A model generated the notes under the pieces. That model worked only from the letters and a program-made list of their open reading frames with translations. It had not been told where the DNA came from and did not search any database. The translations under genes and the position numbers were made by a program. Positions 30,424-41,993 of a DNA stretch of 64,000 bases are shown piece after piece. The number at the start of each line of letters is the position of its first letter. The first letter of the stretch is position 1. Source of the stretch: Mesorhabditis belari (lineage: Eukaryota; Nematoda; Chromadorea; Rhabditida; Rhabditidae); NCBI GenBank assembly GCA_958450365.1, contig CAUEEP010000880.1:248001-312000 (forward strand), given 5' to 3'.

Positions 30424-33400
30424 TCAATCCCAAAACGACAAAAACACAATGAAACCAGCGATGTTGAGAGATTGGAAAAAGATTTGAAAAAGGAAATGGC
30501 GATGGCGGAGAAAGCCTTTCAAAGAGTCGATTGAAAGTCGAAATCTAAAATGTAATTTTTTTCTATTTTTGAAATTCCTTTGCCTGATTTTGTTGATTCC
30601 CGTCCTTTCTTCAACCATTGAATGATTTTTCGTTGATCGATTGGGAACTGAATACAGAACGATGACGATACAAGCACCCGAAGTGATCCCAACACAAGCA
30701 ACCACATAAATACCTGAAAATGACGCTGACAAATCAATTGATTTGGGCTAATGCTCAAATTATAAGGGAAAGGCAACAGTAGGATGTGATCAAATGAGAT
30801 AATCAAGAAACCATTCGACGTAGAATTTCAAACAGATTCTAAAACTGCTTTCCTTTTTTGCAAAATGGCTTTCTATAAAAAGTTATACGTCTTTTTAAGT
30901 TAAAAATGAGATAATTTGGAGCCGAATAGGGATGCCTTTATAACGGTTCTCTCACGGATCACACATTCTGTTTTTGGAGTGTTGTGGGTGAGTTTACAAT
31001 GCGATATGGGTTTTCGAATCAGCTCTATGTACCAGATCCAGTTACGAATCTCATTACGAATCTCAAATCTAGCACTACCAGCCAATTTGAACTCAAACCT
31101 AAAAGCCCTATTGAATTTTGTGTCTAATAATAGAACAATGAGGTGACTAGCAATTGATGTCATCCATGGATCTGCTGTATAGTGAATAAAACGATTGCGT
31201 ACGAAGCGAGGCTTAGATTTTTCGCTTGAGTTCGATTCCTTTTTGGGCAAAACTTTTGTTTTCCGTTTTGATGTTTAAATACCTGAATTTTATCTGGCCT
31301 TAAAACTATTAAAACTAAAACTTAAAGGCTCGTAGCATTCTTTCGATAGTTCCTATCAATTGAATCTCTTCACGACGTTCGTCGTTCGTCGTTCGAACAG
31401 TGCTCGACTGCATGTGTGTACACAGAGAACAGTGGATTCGGAAACAGCACGAAGCTCTGCATCGAATAGTCTATGGCTTATCTCATTTGTCCACATCCTA
31501 TGGTTGCCTTTCCCTTGTTAATTCAATCTAGTCTATTATCAGGCTTAAAAACGGTTTTCCCTGACAGTTTAGCCCAACAAAGGTCGGGCTAGGCCAGAAG
31601 ACAAAAAACTCTTGACCTTGCTTCTGTCTACTATTGACCTCAATGAATAGATAGATTTTCCAGTTTTTCCTAAGCGAGTTCCTTATGGACTAAATGAAAG
31701 GCTGTTAAAATACTCATGGGTATAACTTTTTGATAAGCAATTTCTGTGTTCTCGCTGTGTTTACCCAATAGTGGAAAAGCGGCCGTTTTCGGGATTGCTG
31801 TTGAGAGCATATCCAAGAGAAGAGTCATCGAGACGAGACTCGTTAAACCGATACTCAACTGGAAAGTAACACGCTTTATCGAAAGGATAACCGATTTATT
31901 ATTAGCTTGAATACTAATTGCCATTCATTTACGATGCTGTAGCTGTACCTTAACCAATTGCTCCTCTTTGTGATTCGGTGTCCAGAACATTCCAATGATT
32001 GAAAGCATGGTCAAAATGAAACACGGAAGAGCGATCACATAGACATAATAGTTAGGTACCCGTTTGACATAAATGTAAAAACCGAACTAAAACTAGTTTT
32101 TATTGGAATCTGATTGTAAGCTCACAATCTCCACATCTCGACTAACTGAGCTCGCCGTTTCAATCCCAGTCACATCCCATTCACCATTTCCCTAAGCAAA
32201 CGCGGATTAGGACCAGTGAATCAATAGACTTTTGTAAGTTTAACTTCACACTATTAGAAAAAGTTAGAGCAATGGCTTGATAGTTAAGTTGAAAGTTAAG
32301 ATCTTACATGCATCTGAGAAGGGCCAAGTTGATAAGTGCTTCCATTCATCGTCATGAATCTGCTAAAAACAAGTACTTACTTGCTTGCTTACCTTTCGTA
32401 CTTGCTTACCTTTAGCTTACATGCCTCTAGTTGCTCAAAATTATAGCCTCAAAACCTTTAGTTGCTACCAACTAATTGCAATTATTCGATCAATTTGGGT
32501 TACTATAACACTTCATAGCTTCTTTTCTTACCTTTCAAAAGCCAGCGACAGAATGAGAAGACGGCAGCTTTGTTTGTCGAATGGAAACGTTCCTACCTAA
32601 ATGAATAAAGATGTTATGAGCTAAAGTATGTGTACACTGTACAGAACTAATGCTAAAGTACTTGCATGAACAGAACATGCCACTTCAGCATAATAGGTAA
32701 GCGGCATTCGAATAGTGCCATTGCTGAGTATTTGCACAGAAATCAGTCCACCTGGAAGCAGGGAGTCCATCGATTTGCTGAAAACAGTTTGTTCTGTCTT
32801 TTTTGACTATTGTAAAATAGCCTTGGTAACTTGTTTGGCCGACTTTTTGTAGACTACAGCATCCAGAGCATTTTGTATCACTTACACATTTCCAATTTGA
32901 TTATCCGGTATCCAAATCACCTCAGATGTGGTGAAAATCGAGTCAATACCATTGAATTTCTCTGGGTTCCAGGATAATCGCAAGTCTTGCCAACTCTGAA
33001 AGTTTTCTAATAGAAAAAAACAGCAATAAAACCATTTTGATTTCCAGACAAGCACTCATAATTTGACTCTCAGCATCCTAAAAACAATTTTTCCATAATC
33101 AAACAATCCCAATCACCAACGCGAAAAGCTTTATGTAGAAAAGTAGGAATTCGACGGTTATTCTTTTAACCGAACTAGCTGAAATTTGAAATATTGAGAA
33201 ATATCGAGAAAAATGAATAGTTCACTTGTATAGTTTGCAGGCATTTTTCCATAAACTGGAGTCAAATATTTGTTGTATTTTCTTGTTGTGAAAAGCTCTT
33301 GATAGAGTTTGTTTGCTTCGTTGATATAAGTCGAGTATTCTTCTGAAAACAAGAATGTTACAAACAAAAGGAATAGCTTAGATTCAAAGCAAAGCTATGC

Positions 33401-34213
33401 TGAAACCATTTTTTAGTTCCTATCGTCAAACTCGGTTTCTTTTTTTGGATTTAGGTCAGTATTTGTTGTATTTTCTTGTGATGAATAGCTTTTTTGAGTC
33501 TACTAGACTTGGGTACTGGAAATTGGCCAGAATCTGGACTCTAGCTTGGATTTCGGCTAACAACTAGTCCACCAGAATCAGGATCAGCCAAGAATCAAAT
33601 CTAGGAATGAACCAGTGGATTTATCTTGCCATGAACCAGATTTGTTCTCTATTGCCAGATTTTATGCAATTGTGGGTGGAAATGGAGAATACACAAGACA
33701 TTAAAATCTAAAAAAAGCTAAAAGAAAATCAGGAAATGTAACAGAGAGCCGCCGCCTTGTAGCCTAACTCACTACCACTCGCCCACTCGGCCTGACGCTT
33801 TCGACAGCGAAACGGGGTTGTAGTGTCGATGTTGGATTTCTGAAACACCCTACAAAACTTTAAACGCTTATAACTTTTGGATTTAGATCAGTATTTTCTT
33901 GTCATGAATAGCTTTTTTGAGTCTACTAGACTGATACCCAATTCTACTAGACTTGGGTACTGGAAATTGGCCAGAATCTGGGCTCTGGCTTGGATTTCGG
34001 CTAACAACTAGTCCACAACAATCAGGATCAGCCAAAAATCAAATCTAGGAATGAATCAGTGACCAGGTCTGGATTTATCTTGTCATGAACAAGATTTGAT
34101 ATCTGATTATCGGATTTGTCTTCTTTATGTCTACCTGGAAACCCATTTTCCGTATAGTTTGTTTGTGCATTGATAGATTTAGAAAACAAATGAATCAACA
34201 GAAAAATTAGCAT
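30424..34213 (-). CDS. LGIC-2: nicotinic-type Cys-loop channel subunit
   Basis: Paralog of LGIC-1 on the opposite strand. Twelve exons: 34213-34135, 33342-33226, 33178-33117, 33077-33033, 32995-32886, 32777-32666, 32596-32532, 32362-32308, 32191-32126, 32086-31955, 31858-31765, 30713-30424; 1227 bases, 408 residues. Exon lengths 62, 45, 110, 112, 65, 66 and 94 are identical to those of LGIC-1. Signal peptide MLIFLLIHLFSKSINA. The Cys-loop C-x13-C is intact (FPFDKQSC). M1 ([16 protein letters not shown]), M2 (GLTSLVSMTLLLD), M3 and M4 ([11 protein letters not shown]) are present. M3 to M4 is one exon. Pore -1' is Gln and 0' is Leu, unlike LGIC-1 (Asp, Arg); Asp at 16' is shared. The intron after 32666 starts with GC. 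Probably a cell-surface receptor for a neurotransmitter or environmental ligand; the ligand cannot be told. Confidence 0.85.
30960..31212. repeat. Inverted copy of VWA-like exon 1/intron 1
   Basis: Plus-strand copy of the minus-strand segment 24170-24420. It starts inside the signal-peptide exon sequence and ends at the same CGTACGAAGCGAGGCTTA. It lies in the last intron of LGIC-2. No promoter or start codon came with it. Confidence 0.7.
33455..34095. repeat. Direct repeats flanking a tRNA-like element
   Basis: A unit of about 190 bases at 33455-33650 (GGCCAGAATCTGG, then TTGGATTTCGGC) is repeated at 33895-34095 with few changes. Between them at 33695-33890 lies the tRNA-like core (minus sense) plus one arm of the fold-back element seen at 25182. 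All of this is in intron 1 of LGIC-2. Confidence 0.7.
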
Positions 34214-35093
34214 TCTAGACATAAATAGCATTCTAGCATAGCTTTCTAGACATAGCATTCTAGACATTTTACTCTAGTAACAATAATTTTCCATCTTTCG
34301 ATCGTAATTTAATATGCTACTTGAGAAATGCTTCAAGCTCTTAGGTCAAATATCAAAGAACCAAACTGAGTAGAATCGAGTTTGGATCGTTTTGAGAGTA
34401 TCTTATTAATAAAATTAATTATTTCATGTTTATAGATTCAGATTTAGATAGATTTAGATGGATTTATTTGGCATTTATTATCCCTAATCGCACAAGCACA
34501 AGCAATTCGATAATAATAACCCCCATGGATTGTGAAAAACACAATCGTCTTTTAGAAAACGCTATCAAATAGATCGGTTAAATTAGAATTTGCAATTATT
34601 TGAGGATTTTCCTAGAATTGAAATTCTTTGGTTATTGGAAACTGGTAAAACTGGCAAAACTAGCAGTCACCCTGGGACCCACTGGTGAGTCCCATCGTCG
34701 TGAATGTGTTAAAACACTTTTTATCAAAAAAGTTCTTCGAAAGGTGTGCTTTCTACTTTTTCTTGTTGTTGCTTTAGCTCAAGAGTTTTTTTTTTGAAGT
34801 GTTTGAATGAATTTTGCGTTGTGGACAGTTTGAGTGAAATCGAGGCTGGTCATTAGGTTGAAAAGCCGATTCAAAGCAACTTTAACATTAAATCACTTTA
34901 AGAATTATTTCCCAAAAGTCGAAGCATCATAGAAATCTCATTTCACTCCATAATGTTTGAGTTTCTCACATTTCTTATCGGATTCACGCTTTTGCACTGA
35001 TTATTTAAGCTATTTTGTTTGAAATCATGTAAAACCTATTTAAAATCTTCTAAAAGCACAATTGACACCAAAAAAGCATTTTATTAGGTTGTT
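34214..35093. other. Intergenic region upstream of LGIC-2
   Basis: AT-rich. The short repeated phrase TTCTAGACATA(AA)TAGCA lies at 34205-34265. Likely holds the LGIC-2 promoter. No gene seen. Confidence 0.4.
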
Positions 35094-35626
35094 CGGATAT
35101 AAACGAGCGTTTGCACTGCTTAACTCGTGAGATTTCCCTCATCAGATCGTCTTTTCAATGGCGTGGAGATGCTCATCACTAGAATTTGAAGATATAAACT
35201 GTTGAGCAAGTTCGCGCGTCGTTTGACATGGATCCGGTTCGATTGTAGCCCTCAAAATAACGTTGTCTACCGTTTGAGAGTGTTCATCATTCTCGAGACT
35301 TTCATCACCATTCCGAAAGCGTTGGAACCAGGCTCGGCTTCGGCTTTCAGACAATACATCATTCCCAAATGCTTTGACCAAATCTCAATGGGATTCCGCT
35401 ACTGTTTTGCCCGATTTGAAGTCGTAAAGTAGGCGAACGCAAACTTGATATATTTGAGGTCAGTCATCTAAAACAAGAAAAAAATCTTAAAAATAAGAAA
35501 TTATCCGTTTAAAAAGATTCCAAATATGCACAAGATAACGTACTTTTAAATACAGAAAGACATGTTTTAAAAGCTTCTCTCACAACAATAAGTTTAGCAA
35601 CGCTTGTTTATATCCGAACAATCTAA
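35094..35626 (-). mobile_element. Internally deleted mariner
   Basis: Inverted ends TTAGGTTGTTCGGATATAAA and matching TTTATATCCGAACAATCTAA, flanked by TA. The minus-strand frame 35381-35142 keeps the N-terminal part of a mariner transposase (SRAWFQRFRNGDESLEND; TTRELAQQF). The DDD catalytic part is missing. Confidence 0.85.
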
Positions 35627-35772
35627 TAGTTTCTTTATAAAAATACTTCAAGCGCACGACAAAATTAATTTATCGAGCTTCGATGGGATTTATGGAAGGA
35701 GATTTTGACAAGAATGACAAAAAATGTCGAATGAACTTGGCATATAAAGAGTTCTAAAAGAAGTATCATATA

Positions 35773-36339
35773 CAGGGTGCGGCAAAAGTTCTGACACTTT
35801 TTGTAAACGGGCAGTTTGACTTGGAAAAAACGCGATTTTTGAAAAACTAACACCGGATTATAAAAATTCAGATATTTTTACCCCCTAATATACTTTTTTA
35901 CACAAAAATTGCCATCTAAACAACCTTTTGATGAGGATGTTTAAAGGTCGTTACAGCAGTTTTTTTTTGCTGTTGAGATTTGGGTGCCCTTCGTAGAATC
36001 GCTTGAAAATCTTTCGTTTTTAAGATATAAATTTTTTTTGTGGCTTGTTCTCAAGAAAAAACTCAGTTCTATCAAATGGTAACAGCAATTTTTGAAAAAA
36101 ATTTCATTCTGCAAAGTTTAAGTCAACTTTCGCAAAAAGCTTCAGCCACCAGACCGGGATATAAAAAATTCTCGTCAAAAAGTTATTGAGAGTTGAAATC
36201 TTTTTATGAAAATGGCTATATTGGGGTGAAACTACCTAAATTTTTAGAATCCGGCTTTAGTTTTTTGAAATTCACGGGTTTTTAAAGCCAAAAAAATTAC
36301 TGCTTACAGAAAAAGTGTCAGAACATTTGCCGCACCCTG
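35773..36339. mobile_element. MITE-C, TA-flanked
   Basis: Inverted ends CAGGGTGCGGCAAAAGTTCT and a right end complementary to it (AGAACATTTGCCGCACCCTG), flanked by TA. Non-coding interior, 567 bases. Confidence 0.8.
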
Positions 36340-36874
36340 TATCCTATGTACACTTTCTAAACTTATTTTCAAATTTTGTTCTTTAATAATTTGTCTACTA
36401 TTCAACCAAAGGAACTAATTGAAACATACATCATACGGTTTAAAACTATTTTTGAAAAAGATCCTATCTAGATATTTTCTCTTTCTCGATCACCCGGTTC
36501 AGGGAGATAATGAGAAAAGAGAGAAACAAACACTCCCTTTTTGCCAACCTTGAAAAAACAAAAACACAGACAAGTCGTTGTTGTTGTGAAAAGGATTAAA
36601 AGTGGAGTATAAACATTGGGTAAAATGGGTAAAAACAACGAAGCACGGATGGATCGCATAACATCGTTTGTCTATTTACAATCGAATTCCCACGATTTCT
36701 TTTCATTTACCTATCCATTTCTCTTTTTTTTACTCAACAAATAAACTACTTAACTCCCGTCGAGACTGTTAAAAGCTTAAAAATGTCGCCATTCTACGTT
36801 AAATCTAAGGTTTCAGCTTCAAAAAATTTGGAATATCTCAAAAGTTTTCTTTCTGTGCCTGTACAAGCTTCTAT

Positions 36875-37443
36875 TGGGTTGTCCAGTTATGAATGCGCGT
36901 TTTTACTATTTTGTAAATTTCTCAAGATATCGAACAGATGTATATGAGTGTTTTATATCATTCGAAAGCTGAAGATCTCCTCTACATTTAGATATAAAAA
37001 GTTTTTGAAATCATTCAACTTTTTGGGAAATTGACTGCACAAAGGGAGAGGTCGTTTTCGAAAAACCTCAGCTTAGCTATTCCTCAAGTTTTGTGGTGTA
37101 AAATAACCACCCAGAAAAGAAAAGAAAAGTAAAGATGCTCTGAAATTGTTATATTTTAAAAAAAGTTGTATTGATATATCTATTGGCCAAACATCAAACG
37201 GTTAACTCAATTTGAGCGGAGTCAAAACCTGATCCAAAGGCACCCTTCCATTTTTTTGGCCACCTCTTCTTCTGTGCAGTCAATTTGCCCAAAAGCTGAA
37301 CAAATTCAAAAACTTTTTATATCTAAATGTAGAGGGGACCTTCAGCTTTCGAATAATACTCATATATATCTTTTTCTTGATTTCGGTATCTTGAGAAATT
37401 GACAAAATAGTCAAAAACGCGCATTCATAGCTGGACAACCCAA
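36875..37443. mobile_element. MITE-D, TA-flanked
   Basis: Inverted ends TTGGGTTGTCCAGTTATGAA and the matching right end GGACAACCCAA, flanked by TA. The inversion extends over most of its length. It ends about 40 bases before the transporter start codon, so it may carry or disturb its promoter. Confidence 0.8.
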
Positions 37444-37486
37444 TAAATAAAACTTTTCAAATCAATTTCTCAGAAATTCAATAAAA

Positions 37487-40400
37487 ATGGACTCGAGTGA
37501 AGGCGGGAGCAACAATTTTGAGACTTCTCATCTAAAATATCTTGACGAGGACGCAAAATTGCCACCGATTGTTGTAGAATCAATAGGAAAACGGTAATTT
37601 TCTTTCGGATTAATGCAAAATAGAGAAAGTAAATGTTTAGTGACAAAAAGCTACCACCAATCGACGATTCTCACAAAGAGGGCGAAGAAAGGACAGGCGA
37701 TGTCGTTAGGTGGTTCAATCCTCTTTTTTTCTACTTCTATTTTTCTTCTGCTATTTTTCGACCACTCAAAAAAAATTTTTCTGGCTTCAGGGCTAACGCA
37801 TAGTTTGATCTCTCGAGTTAAAGGACCCCCTCCGAGACTCCCGTAACAATACCTTCGCTGCGAGGCGACTCAAATTTGCATACTTCAACTCTATGCCTAA
37901 AAACAATTTAAAGTAAAAAAGTTTGGAACGGAGGGGAATCGAACCCGGCACCCCCTTGTGGCAGTCGTTTTGTGGACGAGGCGCTAACCACCTCGACCAC
38001 GCCGCCTCCCTCCCCCCTTTTTTAGCCTTTTAGGATTTTCTTTGATCTGTCTTCGCACTTAGGTGTTCCTATTTGCGCAGATCACAACCTGCTTGCTATC
38101 TCTTGCTATTGTCATCCAGTGTTTCCTATCTTGGTTGTTCCTGGTTCGAAGTCTTCAACTTGCTTGTGCTGGTGGTCATTGCATTCTAGTCATCCTTTCC
38201 CTGACCGTCGCTGCCACTCTTGTGCTCCACCTCGTTGCTGGTCTTCCGATGGGCCTCTTCTGGTCTCGTGGTAGCCACTCCGTGATCCTTATCGTCCATC
38301 TGTCGTCTGTTCTTCTGGCCACGTGACCGGCCCATCTGATTCTTCTCTCGATCACTTCCACTGGGTCTCTGAGTCCCGAGAGCTGGTGCATATCCGTACT
38401 TCTTAGGTCTTGGTCGAGCCTTCCTATTGTGCCCGAGGAGGTTCCTTTCAAGGGCTCGATGTGTCGTTCTCAGAGCTCGTTCGGTGATCTGTGTCGTGGC
38501 TTAGGTCTCTGTCCCGTAGCGCTCTTTTTAGGAGATAACTATTATTTAAAACCTTTGGAAATCTTTAAAAAGTTTTTTGTTTAAAAAAGTTGAGCACTTT
38601 GCTATTCGAGAGTTGATAAATTCGAAAAAATGAACAACTTTGTCTAAAAGTGGTTCTTCTATTGGAGAGGGCTCTTCTATAGGAGAGAGCTCTTGGAATA
38701 AAGATGGGATATATTCAGTTCAACAGGAGCCGTGCTGACTCTCTCGAAAGCCATGTTCAACACCGGTTGCTTCTCTCTACCGTACGCATGGAAACGTGGT
38801 GGTTTGTGGGTGAGGGTTTAAGTCGATTATTGATTTCCATTAGCCTAAATCGATCAATTTTTCTAAATTTAAAAACCGACATTCTAGGTCTCTTTCATCA
38901 CCTCAATTCTTGTTCTCTGCTTTAATTGGTATGGCAATCACGTTCTCGTCAAGTCGAGCCAGCATCTAGCGAAAAAGTGAGTCTGCTTTGAGCTGCATGG
39001 ATCAATTGTTGCCCTTTAGACTTTCAAAATATTCTTTTGCAGATCTACTAAGCACGACGCCTTGGACTACGGGCATCTCGCGCAAAAAGTCTGTCAATAC
39101 TCCGAGCACAAACTGTTACGAGGTATCGCTAAACCGGTTACGTACGTAAAAGTTCATCGATAATGTTACAATCAAAATTTAGCTACTTTGTCAACGCAAC
39201 AATACTGTTTTATCAACTTGGACTTTGCAGCGTGTCGGTGTTGTTTATTTCGGTGAACATGGTTGGTTATTACCGCTACTGAACGTTGACTTTTACCCAC
39301 TTTTGATCTTGCTTTAAGATCTTGACGTTATTAGGACTTTTTAGCACCAAACTCATACTCATTTCCTGTAGTAGAATTGATTTGGTAATTTTAACCATTT
39401 TAGATCTAGCTATTCAAATAAATCAAAGTTCACAGCTCTTAGAATATAGATGTTAAGTTGATCTATTCGTTTTTACGCAACAAACAATTTTGAAATTGTT
39501 GATTGACCTTTGTGATTCATTATCGAGAAGAAAACATCAAGATTAAGACGGTTGAGATTGGTTACGATATTTTCCAGCAATTTTGGTTACGATCTTTTCT
39601 AAAATGATCGCTTTTTAAACGTAACCAATCTCAACCGCCTTAAAAGAAACAAAGAAATCAAAACGTTTATTCTCAGGTTAATCTCGGCGGCGGTTATCTC
39701 GGTTCGACGAAAAACGAGCAAATGTTCATCGCTTGTACGATTTGCCTGCCTTTTCTGATTCTCGTAAATATGTTCACAAGGATGAAAGTCATCGCATATT
39801 TTGCTATGGTAAGTGAAAACAGCAATTTCATGAATCGGAACACTTTTTAGACGTCAGCGATTTTCTTTGCCGTTGGCATCGTGATGATCTTGCAGTATAC
39901 CGTTCGACAACCGAATCAATTCGACCAACTGCCGGCAAGTAGCGACTTTACCGGAACGGCGACAATGATTGGAATATTGATGTACGCGTTTGAAGGACAA
40001 ACTATGGTTGGTCCCAAAAATTTGCTATGATTGGATGAGATTTAAGCGGCCGGTTTAAAGGGTAATCCAAAATTATGGCAACCAATTTTAGAAAACTATT
40101 CTTTTCCAAAAAACTTTCGACACAAAGTAGCATCTATTATATACTATTTGGAAGCTCTAATTCTCAGCATCATTAATACATTAAAAAGTTTTGGCCAGAG
40201 TTAACTTTTGGCCCTTACTGGCCTTCAGAATGAGCTCGTCGCAAGCACCCCACGGCGACCTGCCATTTTTCGTGGTTTTGAATGTAAGGAGTGTTTTGAA
40301 AGAATTGTTTTCAACTGAGTAATCTTTTCCCAATTCTTTTGTTTCAAAATAAAGGCAAATGTTAACCGAGCATGTACAAGTTAGTTAAAACGGGCTCACA

Positions 40401-41993
40401 ACTTGCTGAAAAATCACTATTTTGCGGCGAGTAGTGAAATTCGCGTTTTTTGGGATGTCTGTTTCTGCCGATTGAGTCACATTTGGATTGTCATTTTGGT
40501 TTTAAAGTATTGAATTAGATTAATTTTGTTAAAGTATATACAAATTTGATTGTGTTTCCTGTTTTTCTTGGACAAATTTTTACTTAGAAAGCCATGAAAA
40601 ATGGCAGATCGCCGTTGGGTGCTTGCGGCTAATTCCGAAGGCCAGTAAGGGTCAAAAATTAGCTCTGGCCAAAACTTTTTAATGTATTAATGATGCTGAG
40701 AATTAGAGCTTCCAAATAGTATATAATAGATGCTACTTTGTGTCGAAAGTTTTTTGGAAAAGAATAGTTTTCTAAAATTGGTTGCCATAATTTTGGACCA
40801 CCCTGTAGTATTATTTTGACAAAGTATAGATCTTAGAAAACTTACCCTATTTCAAATACCATTTTCAGATGTTACCCGTTGAAAACAAGCTCAAGCATCC
40901 AGAAACGTTTCTCGCGAAATTCGGTGTCCTCTCGACAACAATGCTCAGTTGTGGTTCCGCGATGACAGCTATCGGCTTCTTGGGGTGATTCTAGATTTCT
41001 CTGAGCTTTAGAAATATTCAACTTTCAGTTACACAAGTTTTGGCGACCAAATAGCCCCATCGATTACGAGCAATGTGCCAAAGGAGGGGTAAAGAAATGA
41101 TGATACCACAAAATCGATCCAATTTTAGGCTTTACTCGGCGGTGAACATCTCTCTGATGATTCAGACACTTCTTGTGCATTCGATTGCTTTGTAATGAGT
41201 TTTTCAAGAATTTTTTCTTTATCAATCTTTATCTTTGCTTTTAGATATGTCATCATTGATGTTTTCTATTCTGGTTTTTCAAAAGCAATTAACGAGCGTT
41301 GCCCGAGGATTCCCGAAATCGTGTTGGACAAAGGGTTCAGGTAAAATTCGTTTAGAAACTATTGAAATAAGAAATATGTCATACTTGATTCGTAGATGGC
41401 CAATAGGCCAGATTTTAGCCGATCTGACCAATCGGACCAAGTCAAATTGATAAGTTTTTACGTCATAAACTTTTACAAACGCAAACATTTCAGATTGTTT
41501 TGGGTTTTGGTCACGTATGGAATGGCTATCGGGATTCCGCATCTCGAAATCATGATCCCATTGGTTGGAGTCACATCGGGGACTCTTTGTGCCCTCGTCT
41601 TTCCTCCGCTCTTCGAGATGATGACTTTTTGGGATGAGTGGAAGGTAAAGTTGGATATGATTATTGATTTGGTCTGGTTGGCTAAAATCTGACCTATTGG
41701 TCATCTACGAATCAAGTCACAAATCTAATTGTAAGTTTAGTCAGCAAGACTGGGTCAAACTTTAGCCAAAACCATGCTCCATAGCCTACTATGAAGCATG
41801 GTTTTAGATGAACTCGATCGTAAAATCAACTCACAAATGCAAAACTTAGAGCTCAATGTCCTCTCTCACGCGTGGCATCAAAATTTCGTGGAATTGTTTT
41901 TGCATTTTCATTGGAGTAGCCGCGATCGCCGCCGGTGTCTACTCAAATGCTATCGCGCTTGTCGACGCCTTTTCTGAAGGCAAAAAGACGTAA
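37487..41993 (+). CDS. SLC36/AAAP-family amino-acid transporter
   Basis: Proton-coupled or vacuolar neutral amino-acid transporter with about 11 membrane spans. Thirteen exons: 37487-37593, 38704-38809, 38888-38976, 39043-39141, 39183-39261, 39677-39808, 39851-40006, 40869-40984, 41029-41088, 41129-41191, 41245-41340, 41494-41644, 41850-41993; 1398 bases, 465 residues. After a short acidic N terminus (MDSSEGGSNNFE) the first span carries TLSKAMFNTGCFSLPYAWK, the family signature (GxGxFSLP-like). Later landmarks are YAFEGQTMMLPVENKLKHPE and the final pair of spans. Length and order fit the family. Intron 1 holds a tRNA-like sequence and a LINE fragment; intron 7 holds a 740-base palindromic MITE. 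MITE-D sits just upstream. Substrate not deducible. Confidence 0.88.
37925..38012 (-). repeat. tRNA-like sequence in transporter intron 1
   Basis: Strong A box (TGGTCGAGGTGGTTAGCGC) and B box (GGGTTCGATTCCC) at class II tRNA spacing with a long variable region. Anticodon and acceptor stems pair poorly, so it is probably tRNA-derived. It lies about 50 bases beyond the 3' end of the adjacent LINE fragment, in the same orientation. Of all tRNA-like sequences here it has the best promoter boxes. Confidence 0.55.
38057..38525 (-). mobile_element. 5'-truncated non-LTR retrotransposon (RT C terminus)
   Basis: The minus strand encodes the C-terminal region of a LINE reverse transcriptase: HRALERNLLG, then after a frame change IRWAGHVARRTDDRW, IRITEWLPRD and GRPATRW, then HWMTIARD before a stop at 38061. 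This order is characteristic of endonuclease/reverse-transcriptase LINEs. At least two frame breaks; inactive. Confidence 0.8.
40060..40806. mobile_element. MITE-E copy 1 in transporter intron 7
   Basis: Long inverted repeats beginning CCAAAATTATGGCAACCA. The arms extend through CTTTCGACACAAAGTAGCAT and GGCCTTCAGAATGAGCTCG on the left, with complements on the right. It ends CCACCCTG. A related copy is at 49890-50475. Confidence 0.75.

Noticed and set aside
37925..38012. Functional class II tRNA gene (Ser/Leu type)
   Set aside because: A and B boxes are excellent, but the acceptor stem and T stem do not pair well and the anticodon loop lacks U33. Kept as tRNA-derived.
38063..38326. Plus-strand open frame with hydrophobic protein
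   Set aside because: It is the antisense shadow of the LINE reverse-transcriptase fragment on the minus strand.
41279..41704. Minus-strand frame of 141 codons
   Set aside because: Overlaps well-supported transporter exons 11 and 12 on the plus strand.
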